DNA of 64,000 nt. Source: Limonium bicolor (lineage: Eukaryota > Streptophyta > Magnoliopsida > Caryophyllales > Plumbaginaceae). Location of the stretch: NCBI GenBank assembly GCA_023374045.1, contig CM041780.1, forward strand, positions 33,970,337-34,034,336, written 5' to 3'. Within the stretch, counting starts at the first letter, position 1. Every line of letters starts with the position of its first letter. Shown here piece after piece: positions 12,146-22,966 of this stretch. The position numbers were made by a program, and so were the translations under genes. The notes under the pieces were generated by a model, which did no database searches, was not told the origin of the DNA, and worked only from the letters and a program-made list of their open reading frames with translations.

Positions 12146-13411
12146 ATATGTTAGATATTCACTCATTGTGTCATATTGTCGCACTAGGATATACTTAGCG
12201 CACAATCCCAACCACAGTCTCTCTCTACCTAAAAGCCTATAATTTGACAAAAAATATGAGGGCGTGACTCCTATGTACATTTTTGTTGCTCAGTTGACTT
12301 ACGATTCTTTGTTTTGGTGATACAAAGGAGAAAAAGGAGAATGAAAAATAGAGACATGTTAGAAGAAAGAGATTGTGGGTGTGATTTTGTATTAAGTATT
12401 GTCTGTTGTGACGTGAAGAGATTGCGAGGTCGGAGAAAATTAATGCCTAAGCAAACAAATTTATAGGTTTGGGGGTTCATTATCAAGAACCCTATCCCTC
12501 GAGGGGTTGGCAGATATATTGATAACCTGAAGATGCTAACTTGTAATAACGCTAAACTTTTTAGTCTAATGTATATTAAAAGCTAATTTTTCAGAATAAA
12601 AATTCTTTAAAAATTGTAAAAATACCTATCGTGATGATTGCGTTGTCTCAATCATTTTGAGATGTGTGAGCTAATCATGCAACGATAGAAAATTGATACA
12701 AACTTGTAATATCACTAAACCTCAGGGGTGGGGGGGCTTAGAGTAGTTTACTCTAATTTATATTAAAGGCTTATTTTTCATAACAAAAATTCCCTAAAAA
12801 TTATGAAAATACCACTCATGATTATTGACTTGACACAATCATTCTGAGATGTGTCAGCTAATCATGCAAGGATAAAAATTCAGAAAACATCCTAATCAAT
12901 TCGGGATTCCGCGTGTTTTGATCATTTTACAATTCGGTGCATTGTGTGTAACAGGACCTTTTCCGATGGTGACAATTTTGGGAATGACAGAGGTTTAAGT
13001 GGGAAAATAGGCATGTGACTTGCACACGCGTGTCTAATGTGACTTTATGTAACGAAAGCAAGGTCCTTTGACTCTTTAGAATCTCATTTTAAATCCTCCT
13101 TTTAAAATTCTAAAATTTGTCATAATTGGATGGAACATGTTTTTGCCATTTAAGCCTTTAAATCTCCATACTTAACTAAAACTTTGCTTTTCTTTTGAAA
13201 TCTCTTCTTCATCATTACAGTTGCTCAAAATTATCTAGTTGGTGGTTAGAAATCATCTTTATGTGAAATATAAGCAAACGGCTTCCGATAGAATTACTCC
13301 AGAAGCTTCACTCCAGTCCGAAAACAACCCGGGAGGATTACTCGAGAGACTTGATCTAGCCCAGCTTGACTACCCGGTTTTACACCAATCCGGTTTTACA
13401 CAAATCTACAT
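12146..13411. other. Unique AT-rich intergenic DNA
   Basis: No gene, terminal repeat or long open frame could be supported apart from the degenerate direct repeat at 12539-12880. Confidence 0.6.
12539..12880. repeat. Two degenerate direct repeats of about 160-180 bp
   Basis: 12539-12695 and 12702-12880 share an ordered series of blocks: ACTTGTAAT, TATTAAA, AAAAATT, AATCATTNTGAGATGTGT and CTAATCATGCAA. Divergence is high, so this is an old duplication. No element type was recognised. Confidence 0.65.
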
Positions 13412-13419
13412 CCATAAAC

Positions 13420-13805
13420 TAGAGGTGACAATGGATCCGGCTCGGGTCAGGTAATAAACGAGTGATATGTTTATTGTATGTTTTTGTAATTTTAGAACAT
13501 ATTAGACGTTGATTCTAAAGTTATAGTAAGTTTTGAGATCAAAGTATAATTTATATAAAAATTTTGTGAGTCTCATTATAATTCTTAATAAAATTCGAGG
13601 GATCTTATCATAATTTTTAAAAAATATGTGAGTAAAACTGTAAATGGGTGATGAGTCAGGTGAGCGTCAGATGATGAATTGGGTAATGGATAAAAAAGTT
13701 CTCATCGCAACCGACCCGAACCATTTTCTTACCACCCATTTTTTACCCTGTTTATTTCAGATTTTCACATATAAATATGGTTCAGGTGGATCGATGACAC
13801 CCCTA
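13420..13805. mobile_element. hAT-type MITE, 386 bp, duplication CCATAAAC
   Basis: Imperfect terminal inverted repeats start TAGAGGTGACAATGGATC at the left and, on the other strand, TAGGGGTGTCATCGATC at the right. The perfect 8-bp duplication CCATAAAC (13412-13419 and 13806-13813) is the size made by hAT transposases. It has no coding capacity. Confidence 0.88.
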
Positions 13806-13914
13806 CCATAAACCATGATCCATCTATGTGTACGACAAATCTGGTCTCCATCACTATCACGTTGATACTCAATATCACACCAGGGACACTTTGGTAAAGT
13901 AGCATTAATAGAAC

Positions 13915-14974
13915 GAGGCTGTCTTGCCTACATCCAAGTGTAGCCAGCTGGCTACATCCTCACGCGAGCGATTTCTTTCTTTCTTTTTTTTTTTTTTTGC
14001 AACGCTCCGACGCATATTTTTTTAAGTTTGTTTTTATTTTTTATTTTTTTATCATAAAAACTTTAAATTGTTATAACTTTTAATATATAAGTCCAAAATG
14101 AAAAATAATTATATCATTGTTCATTTAAATTCAAACTCTTCAAAACAAGACCAGTCATGGATATATTTTGACAACTTAAAAAAAAAATATTTTTACATGT
14201 ATAGTGTACAAAACATAAAAGAAAACTTGTACAGATGGTCATACAAACCTGTACAAATGTTCGTTAAAACATGTACATCCACACGTAAAAACATGTACAT
14301 CCTCGCATTAAAAGCATATAGATAGTCATATAAACCTGTATGAATCATTAAATATGTGCATCCTTAAATTAAAACTTATACATATAAGGAAGAACACTTG
14401 TACAGATGGTCATACAAATATGTACATATGACCATACAAACATGTACAAATGTTCATTAAAGAACATGTACATTCTCACATTTAAACATGTACATCGTCA
14501 CATTAAAACATGTACATTCTCACATTAAAATATGTACATACATCCTCACATTAAAATATTATAGTATACATGTAAAAATAATTTTTTTTAAAAGTTGTCA
14601 AAACATATCCATGACTGGTGTTATTTTGAAGAGCTTGAATTTAGATGAACAATGATATAAATTTTTTTCATTTTAAATTTATATGTAAAAAGTTATAACA
14701 ATTTAAAGTTTTTATAATTAAATAAAAAAAGAAAAAAAAATCAAACAAAAAACTACTGCTCTGCGCGCGCATTAAAAAACTAAAAAAGAAAGAGCAGCAT
14801 ACCGTCATTGCTCCTCCTCCTCTCAATACGTGGGATTTTTTTATTTTTGTTTTTTGTTTTTCTCTCTCCATATCCTTATATCATTTGTAATTAATAAATA
14901 AATAGAGTAAATTGACAAATACATCCTTAGATGTAGCCACAGTGGCTATAGTCACATGCAGCCAAGATTTTGCG
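13915..14974. mobile_element. Mutator-like foldback element with 9-bp duplication TAATAGAAC
   Basis: The ends are inverted repeats (TCTTGCCTACATC at left; TCTTGGCTGCATG on the minus strand at right), and long AT-rich arms near 14035-14210 and 14570-14735 are inverted copies. TAATAGAAC lies on both sides (13906-13914, 14975-14983); a 9-bp duplication is typical of Mutator-like elements. The outermost seven bases of each end do not match each other. The centre is a repeat array and there is no transposase. Confidence 0.75.
14215..14560. repeat. Loose tandem array of ACATGTACAT units
   Basis: About fifteen ACATGTACATCC/TTGTACAGATGGTCATA-type units spaced roughly 20-30 bases apart form the loop of the foldback. 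Open frames across it come from base composition. Confidence 0.7.
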
Positions 14975-14983
14975 TAATAGAAC

Positions 14984-15289
14984 ATAGCATATCATTATCT
15001 TCTCCTTATTGTGCAGTCACGTTCCTCCTCTGTCTTTGCAGTCTATCTAGCCTATGGTATATTTACCAGTTGCAGCGCTTGACGCCTTCCGCGTCCTTCG
15101 GACAGACGGCCCAGACCTGTAAATTGGAGTAATAAGGAAAAAAAAAAGGCTAGCTTAATATGTGCTGGCATAAAAGCCGAAGGCGAGCCCAAAGGTCAAA
15201 ACTCAAATCTGAAAGAACATGGCCCAACTAGCGCCTCACTCAAAGTAGTTGAAAACGTTCACCGCCGATACCTTCACCGGCCACTAAGA
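14984..15289 (+). promoter_or_regulatory. 5' flank of the membrane-protein gene
   Basis: Roughly 300 bases between the foldback element and the start codon must hold the proximal promoter unless it is further upstream. A weak TATA-like CATAAAAG occurs near 15170. The last 50 bases are C-rich, as in many plant 5' leaders. Nothing firmer is visible. Confidence 0.3.
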
Positions 15290-16243
15290 ATGAAAGTCGC
15301 CGGCGTATCCACTTCAGAACACCAGCAGCAGCAACAGACCACCATTTCCAAATCTCACTTCCGGGCAACAGTGAACACCCTATTTCTTGATCCATTCATC
15401 CTCATCCTGACAAACCCCACTCTCTTCCTTTCCATATATCTATTCCTAACACTCCCCCTCTCTTTCCTTCTCACATCACTCTCCCTCGCATCAGCTCCGA
15501 TCCAATCTCAGATTCACCATCTGGAATCCATATCACAACTCATCCAGACCCGAATCGAAGCCCTCAATATCCTGGAAGAAGCTCACGGCGAATCCAAAGA
15601 CCTGCTTCGTCTTCGGGTCGTCAACGCTCCGCCCTGCCTTGTTTTGTCGCTGCTCACGCTCGTTTCTGTCGCCGTGGCCGCAAGTGAGAAGCGACGGGTG
15701 ACGGTATGGGAGGTGGTGGAGAAAGTGAAGGATGGGTGGTGGCGGGTGCTTGTGACAGGGGTGGTGGCTCATGCTGCGGCGGCGGGGGTGGGGGAAGTGG
15801 TGAGGAGTCTGGTGGGGTTAGGAACAGGGAGAGGTGGGGTTGTGGTGGGTTTGGGAGTTGGGGTTGTGGGGTGGACAGTTGAAGTGTATCTTGCGGCGGT
15901 GATGGGAGTGGGGATGGTGGTGGCGGTTGTGGAGGAGAAATGGGGAGTAGATGCGGTGTGGGTTGGGTCGGGAATGATGAAGGGAAGGAGGATTTGTGGG
16001 TTGGTTGTGGCGGGGGTGGTGACGGCAGCGATGGGTTGTGTACGGTGGGAGATGGAGGGGGTAGGGTGGTGGAGTGGGTTTGTGGCGTGGAGAAGTGGGT
16101 TGGTTTGTTTGTTGGGGTTAGTTATGATTTGGGGCAATGTGGTTGTGGCGGTTTACTATTGTGATTGCAGGAAGAGGAATGGGAACGGTTGTCATGATAG
16201 TAATGGTTTTGCAAACGGTACTGTCACCACTGATGATGTTTGA
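15290..16243 (+). CDS. Plant multi-pass membrane protein of unknown function, 317 aa
   Basis: A single uninterrupted frame from ATG to TGA, much longer than any other in the window. The N-terminus has a short Gln run (12-16). Hydrophobic stretches near residues 31-68, 114-131, 152-170, 183-214, 236-251 and 270-290 suggest about six membrane segments. A charged region (76-110) between the first two could be a loop or amphipathic helix. The last segment leads into a Cys-rich basic tail, YYCDCRKR (289-296). The VVEEKWG and KGRR motifs and this tail resemble a family of uncharacterised plant transmembrane proteins; that match is from memory. No catalytic motif is seen. The first 130 codons are C-rich on the coding strand and the rest strongly G-rich. 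It is flanked by MITEs with no neighbouring gene. Confidence 0.8.
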   Translation: MKVAGVSTSEHQQQQQTTISKSHFRATVNTLFLDPFILILTNPTLFLSIYLFLTLPLSFLLTSLSLASAPIQSQIHHLESISQLIQTRIEALNILEEAHGESKDLLRLRVVNAPPCLVLSLLTLVSVAVAASEKRRVTVWEVVEKVKDGWWRVLVTGVVAHAAAAGVGEVVRSLVGLGTGRGGVVVGLGVGVVGWTVEVYLAAVMGVGMVVAVVEEKWGVDAVWVGSGMMKGRRICGLVVAGVVTAAMGCVRWEMEGVGWWSGFVAWRSGLVCLLGLVMIWGNVVVAVYYCDCRKRNGNGCHDSNGFANGTVTTDDV

Positions 16244-16816
16244 CTTTGGAACTGAAGCAGTTTTTGCAGCATGGTTGCTGTTTATATCTTACCAGTCGAT
16301 GTCTCTAGTTTTCCTATGTTTGTGGTACCCAGATTCTGGCGCATCTCGATTGTTTTGCTAGATGGCTGCAGACATTAGTAAATTAGGGTTCTATGCTATC
16401 ATATATCTTGGACCCGTGAATTCGTAATCTGAAATTAAAAGCGAGATTAACCTTTGTTAGTAGATCTCAGTGTGTTTCAATTTGACTTCTACTTTTGCGA
16501 ATATTTCTGTGGTCTCTGTCGCTTTCAGCTCTTCGACGTTTTATTCGTTTATTATGTGAAAAAGAAATTGATACGTAAAAGCACGTCGATCTGGGCGAAG
16601 CAAAACTGAGGTCGTTAAAGCAAGGGAGCCGTTGAGAGGGTGACACTTGTTGGTAAAGTTATGGAGGAGGAAAAGAGATTATGCATTGCTTTGGTTGCGA
16701 GATTATGCATTGCTGCTACTGCTAGTGGTGGGAAAGTAAAAGCCTCTGCGATTCTTTAGCACAATAATCACCCTTTCCGCACAAATTCAAGTAAAAATCT
16801 TTGCGAAAGTGATTCA
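16244..16816 (+). other. 3' flank of the membrane-protein gene
   Basis: AT-rich sequence that should include the 3' untranslated region. No clear AATAAA signal was found close to the stop. A direct repeat of GAGATTATGCATTGCT lies near 16676 and 16700 within a 34-codon open frame that is too short to call. Confidence 0.4.
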
Positions 16817-16824
16817 GCGGAGTG

Positions 16825-17424
16825 TAGGGTATCGGGTTCAGGTCCGGTGAATTATCAATTGCATTCGTGATCTGTTATCTGGATATATCATTCGCCCATC
16901 TGTCAGCCCGTCATCCGTCCATCCATTATCCGCATGTGATTCGGGTAGATTGGGTGATAATTATTTCTATATCATAAACAATAATTTTTTTAGTATAGTA
17001 ATAAAAAATGAATATAAATTATTTTTGTATTGCTAAAGGTAAAAATTTAATTATATTTTATGAAACTTTACCCCAACGTAACCAAATATTCCACCAATAT
17101 CAATAAGAAAATAAACATAATTTTGCGTTGTACGATAAAGACAACAAAAATGAAACATATTTTGAGTGTACTTAAAAAAAATTCTATAAAATATGTTTGG
17201 TTATTTGAAATAAAACAAGGTGTAATTTTAAACGGATGACGAGACGGGTGATAAACGGATGATGGATCGGGTGACGAATGAAAAAACTTCATCTGTCACC
17301 TGATCTGATCCTCCACTCGATCATCCGTCACCCGATCCGTCATCCATATATTTTGGGTTTTTATCCGTTTATTTAAATCGGATGGATCGGGTTAACAGAT
17401 ATCCATTTAAAATTGTCATCCCTA
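16825..17424. mobile_element. hAT-type MITE, 600 bp, duplication GCGGAGT(G/C)
   Basis: Starts TAGGGTATCGGGT and ends, on the other strand, TAGGGATGACAATTT, like the 13420 MITE. The flanks are GCGGAGTG (16817-16824) and GCGGAGTC (17425-17432), an 8-bp duplication with one mismatch. The interior has repeated CGGATGACGGATCGGGTGA words in both orientations. No coding capacity. Confidence 0.82.
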
Positions 17425-17437
17425 GCGGAGTCTGCCT

Positions 17438-18660
17438 AACTATAGGAAAAATGGCTTTTAGCGATCAATGATATTGGTCGTCATGATGAAAATTTTTGTG
17501 GTTAATAATAATAATGACCAAAAATAGAGTTCGTCACCATTGGTTGCTAAAGGTCCGTCGCTAATAGCTTTAGCGACTAACCAAATACCTTGGTCACCAA
17601 TGCATTAGCGACTGAAAGTGAAGTTGAACACTATTTAACGACTATAATTTTTTTTTCATCGCTAGTGTTTTAGTTACTTACTATATAATTGGTCATTAAT
17701 GTCATTTGCGACCATTATTTGTATATAGGGTGACATAGAAAATGTTAATGGTGACCAACGATTTTGGTCGCTAATGTTATTAAAGGAAAATTACATCCCT
17801 CACACATGACATTTGGTGAAATTACACACCCCATCCACGAGGTTTCAAAAATTACTTTGTCCACCCATGTGGTTTCCTTTATTTTACATCCGAAAACTTT
17901 TCTAATATTTGATCAACTTAAAAGATGCTTAAATGTTGTCCAAGATTGATAAAACTTTACATGGATGATGCTAAAGTGTTATATTTTTGTCCAATACCAA
18001 ATCCAAAGTTTTTAAAGCTCATATATGACCTGTGGGACCCAATGAAAACACGTTGACATGTCAAATGTTTAATTGGGTCTCATGGATCGCATACGAGCTT
18101 AAAAAACTATGGATTTCACGCTAGATTAAAATATAACACCTTAGCATCGTTCTTGTGAAATTTCATCAATTTTGGACAACATTTAAGCATCTTTTAAGTT
18201 GATCAAATATTAGAAAAGTTGTCGGATGTGAAATAAAGGAAACCACATGGGTGGGCAAAGTAAATTTTGAAACCTCGTGGGTGGGGTGTGTCATTTCACC
18301 AAACGTCATGGGTGGGGATGTAATTTTCCCTATTATTAATGACCAAATTTTACATGGAATCTTAGCGACCAAAATTTTGTATGTAATATATGCTTTCTTT
18401 ATTGTAACCATTCCATATCATTCTACTTAGTTAAAATGTTTTGTAACTCTTCATTTAAATTCTTAGACATCTATTGATAACCATACACTAAAATATTATA
18501 AAAAAACAGTTAAATACATAAAACTTTACAATAACATTTTGCAAAAGAACTAAGAAAAGTAAATAAAATTGCATTTCAAGAATGTCATCTAAGGTGATGA
18601 GACTTTTCAATTTTTAGTTGAATGTCACTGCATTAAAAATCCCTACTAACTAGCTAACTC
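17438..18660 (+). mobile_element. Left part of a CACTA-like element
   Basis: Starts AACTATAGGAAAAATGGC, one change from a CACTA terminus, followed by many subterminal motifs (TTTAGCGACC, TTGGTCGCTAA, AATGACCAAA) in both orientations to about 17775 and again at 18339-18385. The same kinds of motif and a TTTGTAGTG end occur at 55440-55690. No transposase was found. No matching 3-bp duplication was found (CCT versus CAA), so pairing the two ends is inference. Confidence 0.55.
17783..18332. mobile_element. Foldback MITE, about 550 bp, duplication TTATTA
   Basis: Near-complete inverted symmetry: GGAAAATTACATCCC at the left matches GGGATGTAATTTTCC at the right, and the inner arms (ATTTGGTGAAAT, ACGAGGTTTC, TTAAAAGATGCTTAAATG) also pair. 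TTATTA lies at 17777-17782 and 18333-18338, and removing the block rejoins a CACTA-type TTGGTCGCTAATG...AATGACC sequence. Frames on either strand are mirror images of each other, not genes. Confidence 0.85.
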
Positions 18661-18665
18661 CCTAA

Positions 18666-18739
18666 TCTATTGAGGATGATTCTGCTACCAAAGACCGATC
18701 ACCTGGAGAGTTCGAAGAAGAGAGAGTGGAAGCTGAGAA
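18666..18739 (+). pseudogene. 5' flank of the S-formylglutathione hydrolase pseudogene, separated by element D
   Basis: With element D removed, this purine-rich stretch runs directly into the ATG at 52200. It is open in that frame for about 24 codons (Glu/Arg-rich, ending EEERVEAEK). It may be the 5' leader of the source transcript or a piece of another gene joined to it; the sequence cannot decide. GAGAA at 18735-18739 is the left copy of the element D duplication. Confidence 0.55.
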
Positions 18740-19004
18740 TGAAATACCCCAAACTTAAGTATGCTAAGTAAACATCAAATTATGATGAAGTAAGGATAGA
18801 ATATGCCTTATAAAGATTGGTAGACAATTTAAACCAAGGAAAACACAAGAAAGTGCCTTAAGGGCAATTTGGGCAAAAACGTGCTCTAAGCTTGGAGTGA
18901 CTTTGATTAGCACCCAAATACCATTATAAGACTTTAGTAATATGCTAATGGACATTTTAAATCAATTAGCAAAGAAAACCAAGCTTGAAAACAAGTTAAA
19001 ACAC

Positions 19005-19038
19005 AAAATGTGCTTTAAGAAGTCTTAAAGCACATTTT
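19005..19038 (+). other. 15-bp perfect hairpin in LTR D
   Basis: Arms AAAATGTGCTTTAAG and its exact complement enclose AAGT. Counterparts occur at the same place in B (10-bp stem, 5662-5685) and in E (34009-34040, with T-A replaced by C-G and one bulge). In the 3' LTR copy one stem base is mutated. Confidence 0.7.
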
Positions 19039-21454
19039 TGAGAAATTGTCTTAGAAATGGGTTTTGAGTGGCTAAATGTCCATCATTACTCTTTAATAAA
19101 CATGTGTACTAATTAGTATCACATTAGGAAGTCTAAATCAATGGGAAATCAAAAATTTCAGAAATATGTGCACTAATTAGTGAATAGTGCCAAATAGTAA
19201 CTAGTTTAAGTTTTAATCAATATAAGCTAATTAGTTGGTCAACAAAGACCATGACTAGCCTTAATTATGATGGGGTCCGGTTTCTAAGGGATGAGTCATT
19301 AAAGACTTCATCAAATTAAGAAAGAAAAAGGGAAGGAAAGTAAAAGCAAAGACTATTCACCTTTTTATAACAAATATCTTCACTTAAGTTACCTTTCTTC
19401 CTCTCTCTTCATTTCTCCTTCCTTCCATGATTTCTCTTTCTCCTCTCCTGCTCCAAACCGAGAGAGAGCTCCATTCATGGCTCCTCACCTTCATTCACTT
19501 GCCAAGTGCAACTCCAAGCTCCAAATCCAAAACAAATTGCATATTTGTCTTAGTTAAGTCAAGGCCTTCCTTTCTATCTTTTCAAATCTTTCAAAGCTCC
19601 ATTTTGGTGCCAAGAGAAAACTCCATTGATGGAGGAAAATCAAGTTTGAAGAGCCCATTTGGTTCTCCATTCATTCAAGGTAAGGAAAATGTAAGAAAAA
19701 CCAAGTTTCCATCACTTCCTTACATGGCCGAAAATTACTACTCATGAGGCCTTGTTTTTATGCCTTGTTCTAGCTTGATTTATTCACCAAGGACTAGTGG
19801 AGGTCCTATTTCATTCAATGCCCAAGTCTACTTTGAGACTTTAAAGGTAATCATCCACTTTTATGCCTTAGAACACATTTCTAACCTAGGTTTTCATTCC
19901 TTGAGGTTAGTGTATTGTTTAGTACTCATATGAGTCATTGAATATTGATTTGAAATTTGGCAAGGGGAATTTAAGTGGTGGCCGAGATTCATGCAAGAAG
20001 AAGGTCTAAGGAGGAAGTTAAGATAAGCTTGAGAAAACAAGGTAAATTATTTACCTAATGGTGGTTTAAGGTTTAAGGAATGAGTTTTAGATGGGTACCA
20101 ATGTAGCCTAGGGCTTACATTAGGTAATGGGTTATGTAACCTAAGAAAAAGAACTTAAATAAGCTTGTGAACTTGTGACTAAGGAGCCAATGGGAATGAG
20201 TTAGTAATATAAGTTTAAGATGGATTTTAAGAGTATTGTAACCACTATGAGATTGATGGGTGTATTTGCAGGTTGAAGGCTTTTATATGTGGGAAATTCA
20301 GTGTTTAAGTTTAAGTCATTTAAGGGCCTAAGAGCCATGTCATTTAAGAGCCTTGGTGCTATGCAATTTAAGATTATTGCAATATAATGAGTTGTTGCGA
20401 ATGAGTTGGTTTGGTGATGAGATGTGATGAGAAAGAACTTGATGTGTGTGAGATGGTTGAATGAGGGAAAACAATGTGTGTGGGCATGATAAGATACTAG
20501 AGAACCTATGGCGAAATTTGAGTAGAAAATAAGTGTTTAGGTGATGGTGGTGAACTAATATGACCTAGGATTTACTAGGAGTCATAAAAAGGAATTTGAG
20601 TGGAAATGAGTTAACTAAGGAGCTCTTGAGGTTTAGAATGACCTAGAATGGTCTATGAGGAAATTAGAGTTTAGATGGGTGCATTGAACACACCAAAGTC
20701 ATGGTATGAGGAATGGTAAGACTTGTGCAAATCTGGAGGAAATGATGTATAATGCTTTGAGATGATTTAGGTATGAACTAAGAGAAGAACAATGAGAGTT
20801 CGGGAAGTTTGTGTAAGAGGTGGTGATGTTAGTGGTGGACTAGTAAGGTTTGGTTGAATGGTAATGTGTGGACTTGGGTGATGGAAGTGAGAATGGTAGG
20901 AGAATGTTGTAAGTCGTCAAGGGAATGACTAGAAACGTATAAGAGGTTATGATCATGAGAATGGTGAGTAAGTTGCATAAAAGAAGTGGAAATGCCTAAA
21001 GAGGGCGTTGCATGGTTAAGGTAAATGAAGAACAATGTCAAGGTATTAAGGTAATGGAAAGAAATGTATAAGCAAGCTTAAGAGTTTAAGAGTGATGAGT
21101 AACAAGTGAAAAGAAGAGAAATTGTGCATGAACATGCAAGATGACCATGAAAGGTTAAACAAGCAAAGATGGAGTGCAATGATGTAAAGGAGGAGTTATA
21201 TGGGTAGAAAAGAAACACTTTGGTTAGTTGAAGTTTTAGACAAAATGTACATGTTAGAAATATAAGGAATTAATTGACAAGTGTTAGGAGTGTTTGCAAG
21301 AATTGAGCAAAAGGTTGGAATGATCTTTGGAGGTTGTTTAAATAAGTTTGGAGGATGATTAAAGGTGGTTTTAAGGGTCTAAATGATGTTAGAACACATT
21401 AGAAGGCTTAAGGAGAAGTTTGGTGAAGATTTAACAATTTTTGGACATGTTCTG

Positions 21455-21650
21455 GTGGCGTCCGACCCAGGGGTCCGACCCAAGCTTGGGTCGGACGGAC
21501 CTCTGTTAAGCCGCCATAAGAGTTTCTGTAATGGTCCGACCCAGTTGGTGGGTTGGACGGTGGGTCGGACGGAGGGGTTTTAAAAGACGGGAGGATCTCT
21601 GGAATGGTCCGACCCAGTCGGTGGGTCGGACGGTGGGTCGGACGACCCTT
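21455..21650 (+). repeat. GC-rich GGTCCGACCC/GGGTCGGACGG island in LTR D
   Basis: About ten copies of GTCCGACCC or its reverse complement form local palindromes inside an AT-rich LTR, about 60-64% along it. The 3' LTR copy is at 50370-50560. Confidence 0.8.
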
Positions 21651-22464
21651 AAGATTTTAAAAAAAAGAAACCCTAAGAGAGTTTAGTGGTATTAATGGTA
21701 CCCCCATTAAGGGGGCAATGATGATTAGAGGTATAAAGACCTAAGGGATTAAGTTAAGAATAAACTTAAAAGTTTAAGATTAAGTTTGTAAGATTAAGTT
21801 GTAAGACTTAAGAGGTGTTAGGTTGGAATCATTAAGGGTTAAGTAAGTTAAGTAAGATAAGTAAGTTGAATTGAGTCAAATGATTAACAACCTAAAACTG
21901 AATGAATGTTTTAGGACTTGGAAATTGGACTCCGGAAGAGATTAAGCAACCGCACGGCCAACGGTGAATGATACAGTTCTTCCTGTGACCTGCTTGCTAA
22001 CGAGGTGTCCCTCGGCTTGTGTGCTATTTGTTTTTGTGTGCTCACTAAACAAGATAAATCATGCAACCGGGATATTATGTTTATTGTATTGTTGTGTGAT
22101 GTTTGAAAACTAACACAACATACCGTGAGAACTTACTAACTAACGTTTAGTAAGGAAATGAGTGAGACTAAGGAACGCTCCCTAATATGGGTTGATATAA
22201 ACCGAAAGAGGTTAACCAACAAACATGGTCTTGAGACTACTACTAACTGGAACTTGAGTGAGGAAACCCGGGACCGATCTCCGGTCATGCATGCTAAGGA
22301 AAAAGGGGGACGGTATCTGAATCAGATCCGCCCTCCGCTTAAGGACTTGTCTTTGGACTTGTAGCCTAGGGCCGGTTGCCGGCTCAGCTACACTGGACTC
22401 CCGTCCAGAGTAGGTGGCATTAAGATGGTGCGGTGGGATCACCTAAATCCCAGGTTCGAATTAA

Positions 22465-22690
22465 GCTACAACCATTCCCTTCCAGGAACGGTTTGTATAC
22501 TGAGATTAAGTTGAGATTAAGATTAAGGTAAGGTTAAGATGAGTTGCAACCATTCCTCTTTAAAGGATGGTTTGTATTATTAAGATTAAGATAAGCTACA
22601 TCCACTCCTTATTAAAGGATGGTTGTTTCTAAGATTAAGATAAGCTACATCCACTCCTTATTAAAGGATGGTTGTTTCTAAGATTAAGAT
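22465..22690 (+). repeat. Tandem hairpin units in LTR D
   Basis: Four related units each pair an ACCATTCC- or CATCCACTCC-type arm with a GGATGGTT or GGAACGGTT arm; the last two are exact tandem copies of about 52 bp. The 3' LTR has the same array at about 51380-51600. Confidence 0.65.
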
Positions 22691-22938
22691 AAGACTAAGA
22701 TTGAGTTGGGATAAGGATGGACTAAGATTAAGAGGGAACATTACTTAAGGAGTTAAATAATTAACTCCCTAATTAAGGGAACGCATTTAAGTCGTTCATT
22801 GTGTGTGAACTTTGATTGTTCATATCTGAGTTGTTGTTTACTGCACCTTCTATTATGTTGTGCATCTAATCAACCTCCATGCTATCGACAATTAGTCGTC
22901 GTAGCCACGTTAGCTTGGGGGCCATGAGAGGATCGTAC

Positions 22939-22966
22939 CAGCATTCGTGCTGACCCCCTTTGGGGG
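22939..22966 (+). other. Conserved double hairpin in LTR D
   Basis: CAGCA-TTCG-TGCTG is followed one base later by CCCCC-TTT-GGGGG. Related pairs occur in B, E, G and H. The 3' LTR copy starts at 51852. Confidence 0.65.

Noticed and set aside
15769..16137. 122-codon open frame on the minus strand inside the membrane-protein gene
   Set aside because: It is antisense to the gene and stays open only because that half is so G-rich on the coding strand. The product is Thr/Pro low-complexity.
16665..16765. 34-codon open frame with a duplicated GAGATTATGCATTGCT
   Set aside because: Too short, no similarity recognised and no supporting signals.
17783..18332. Pair of similar 61- and 81-codon frames on opposite strands
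   Set aside because: They are mirror images made by the foldback MITE.
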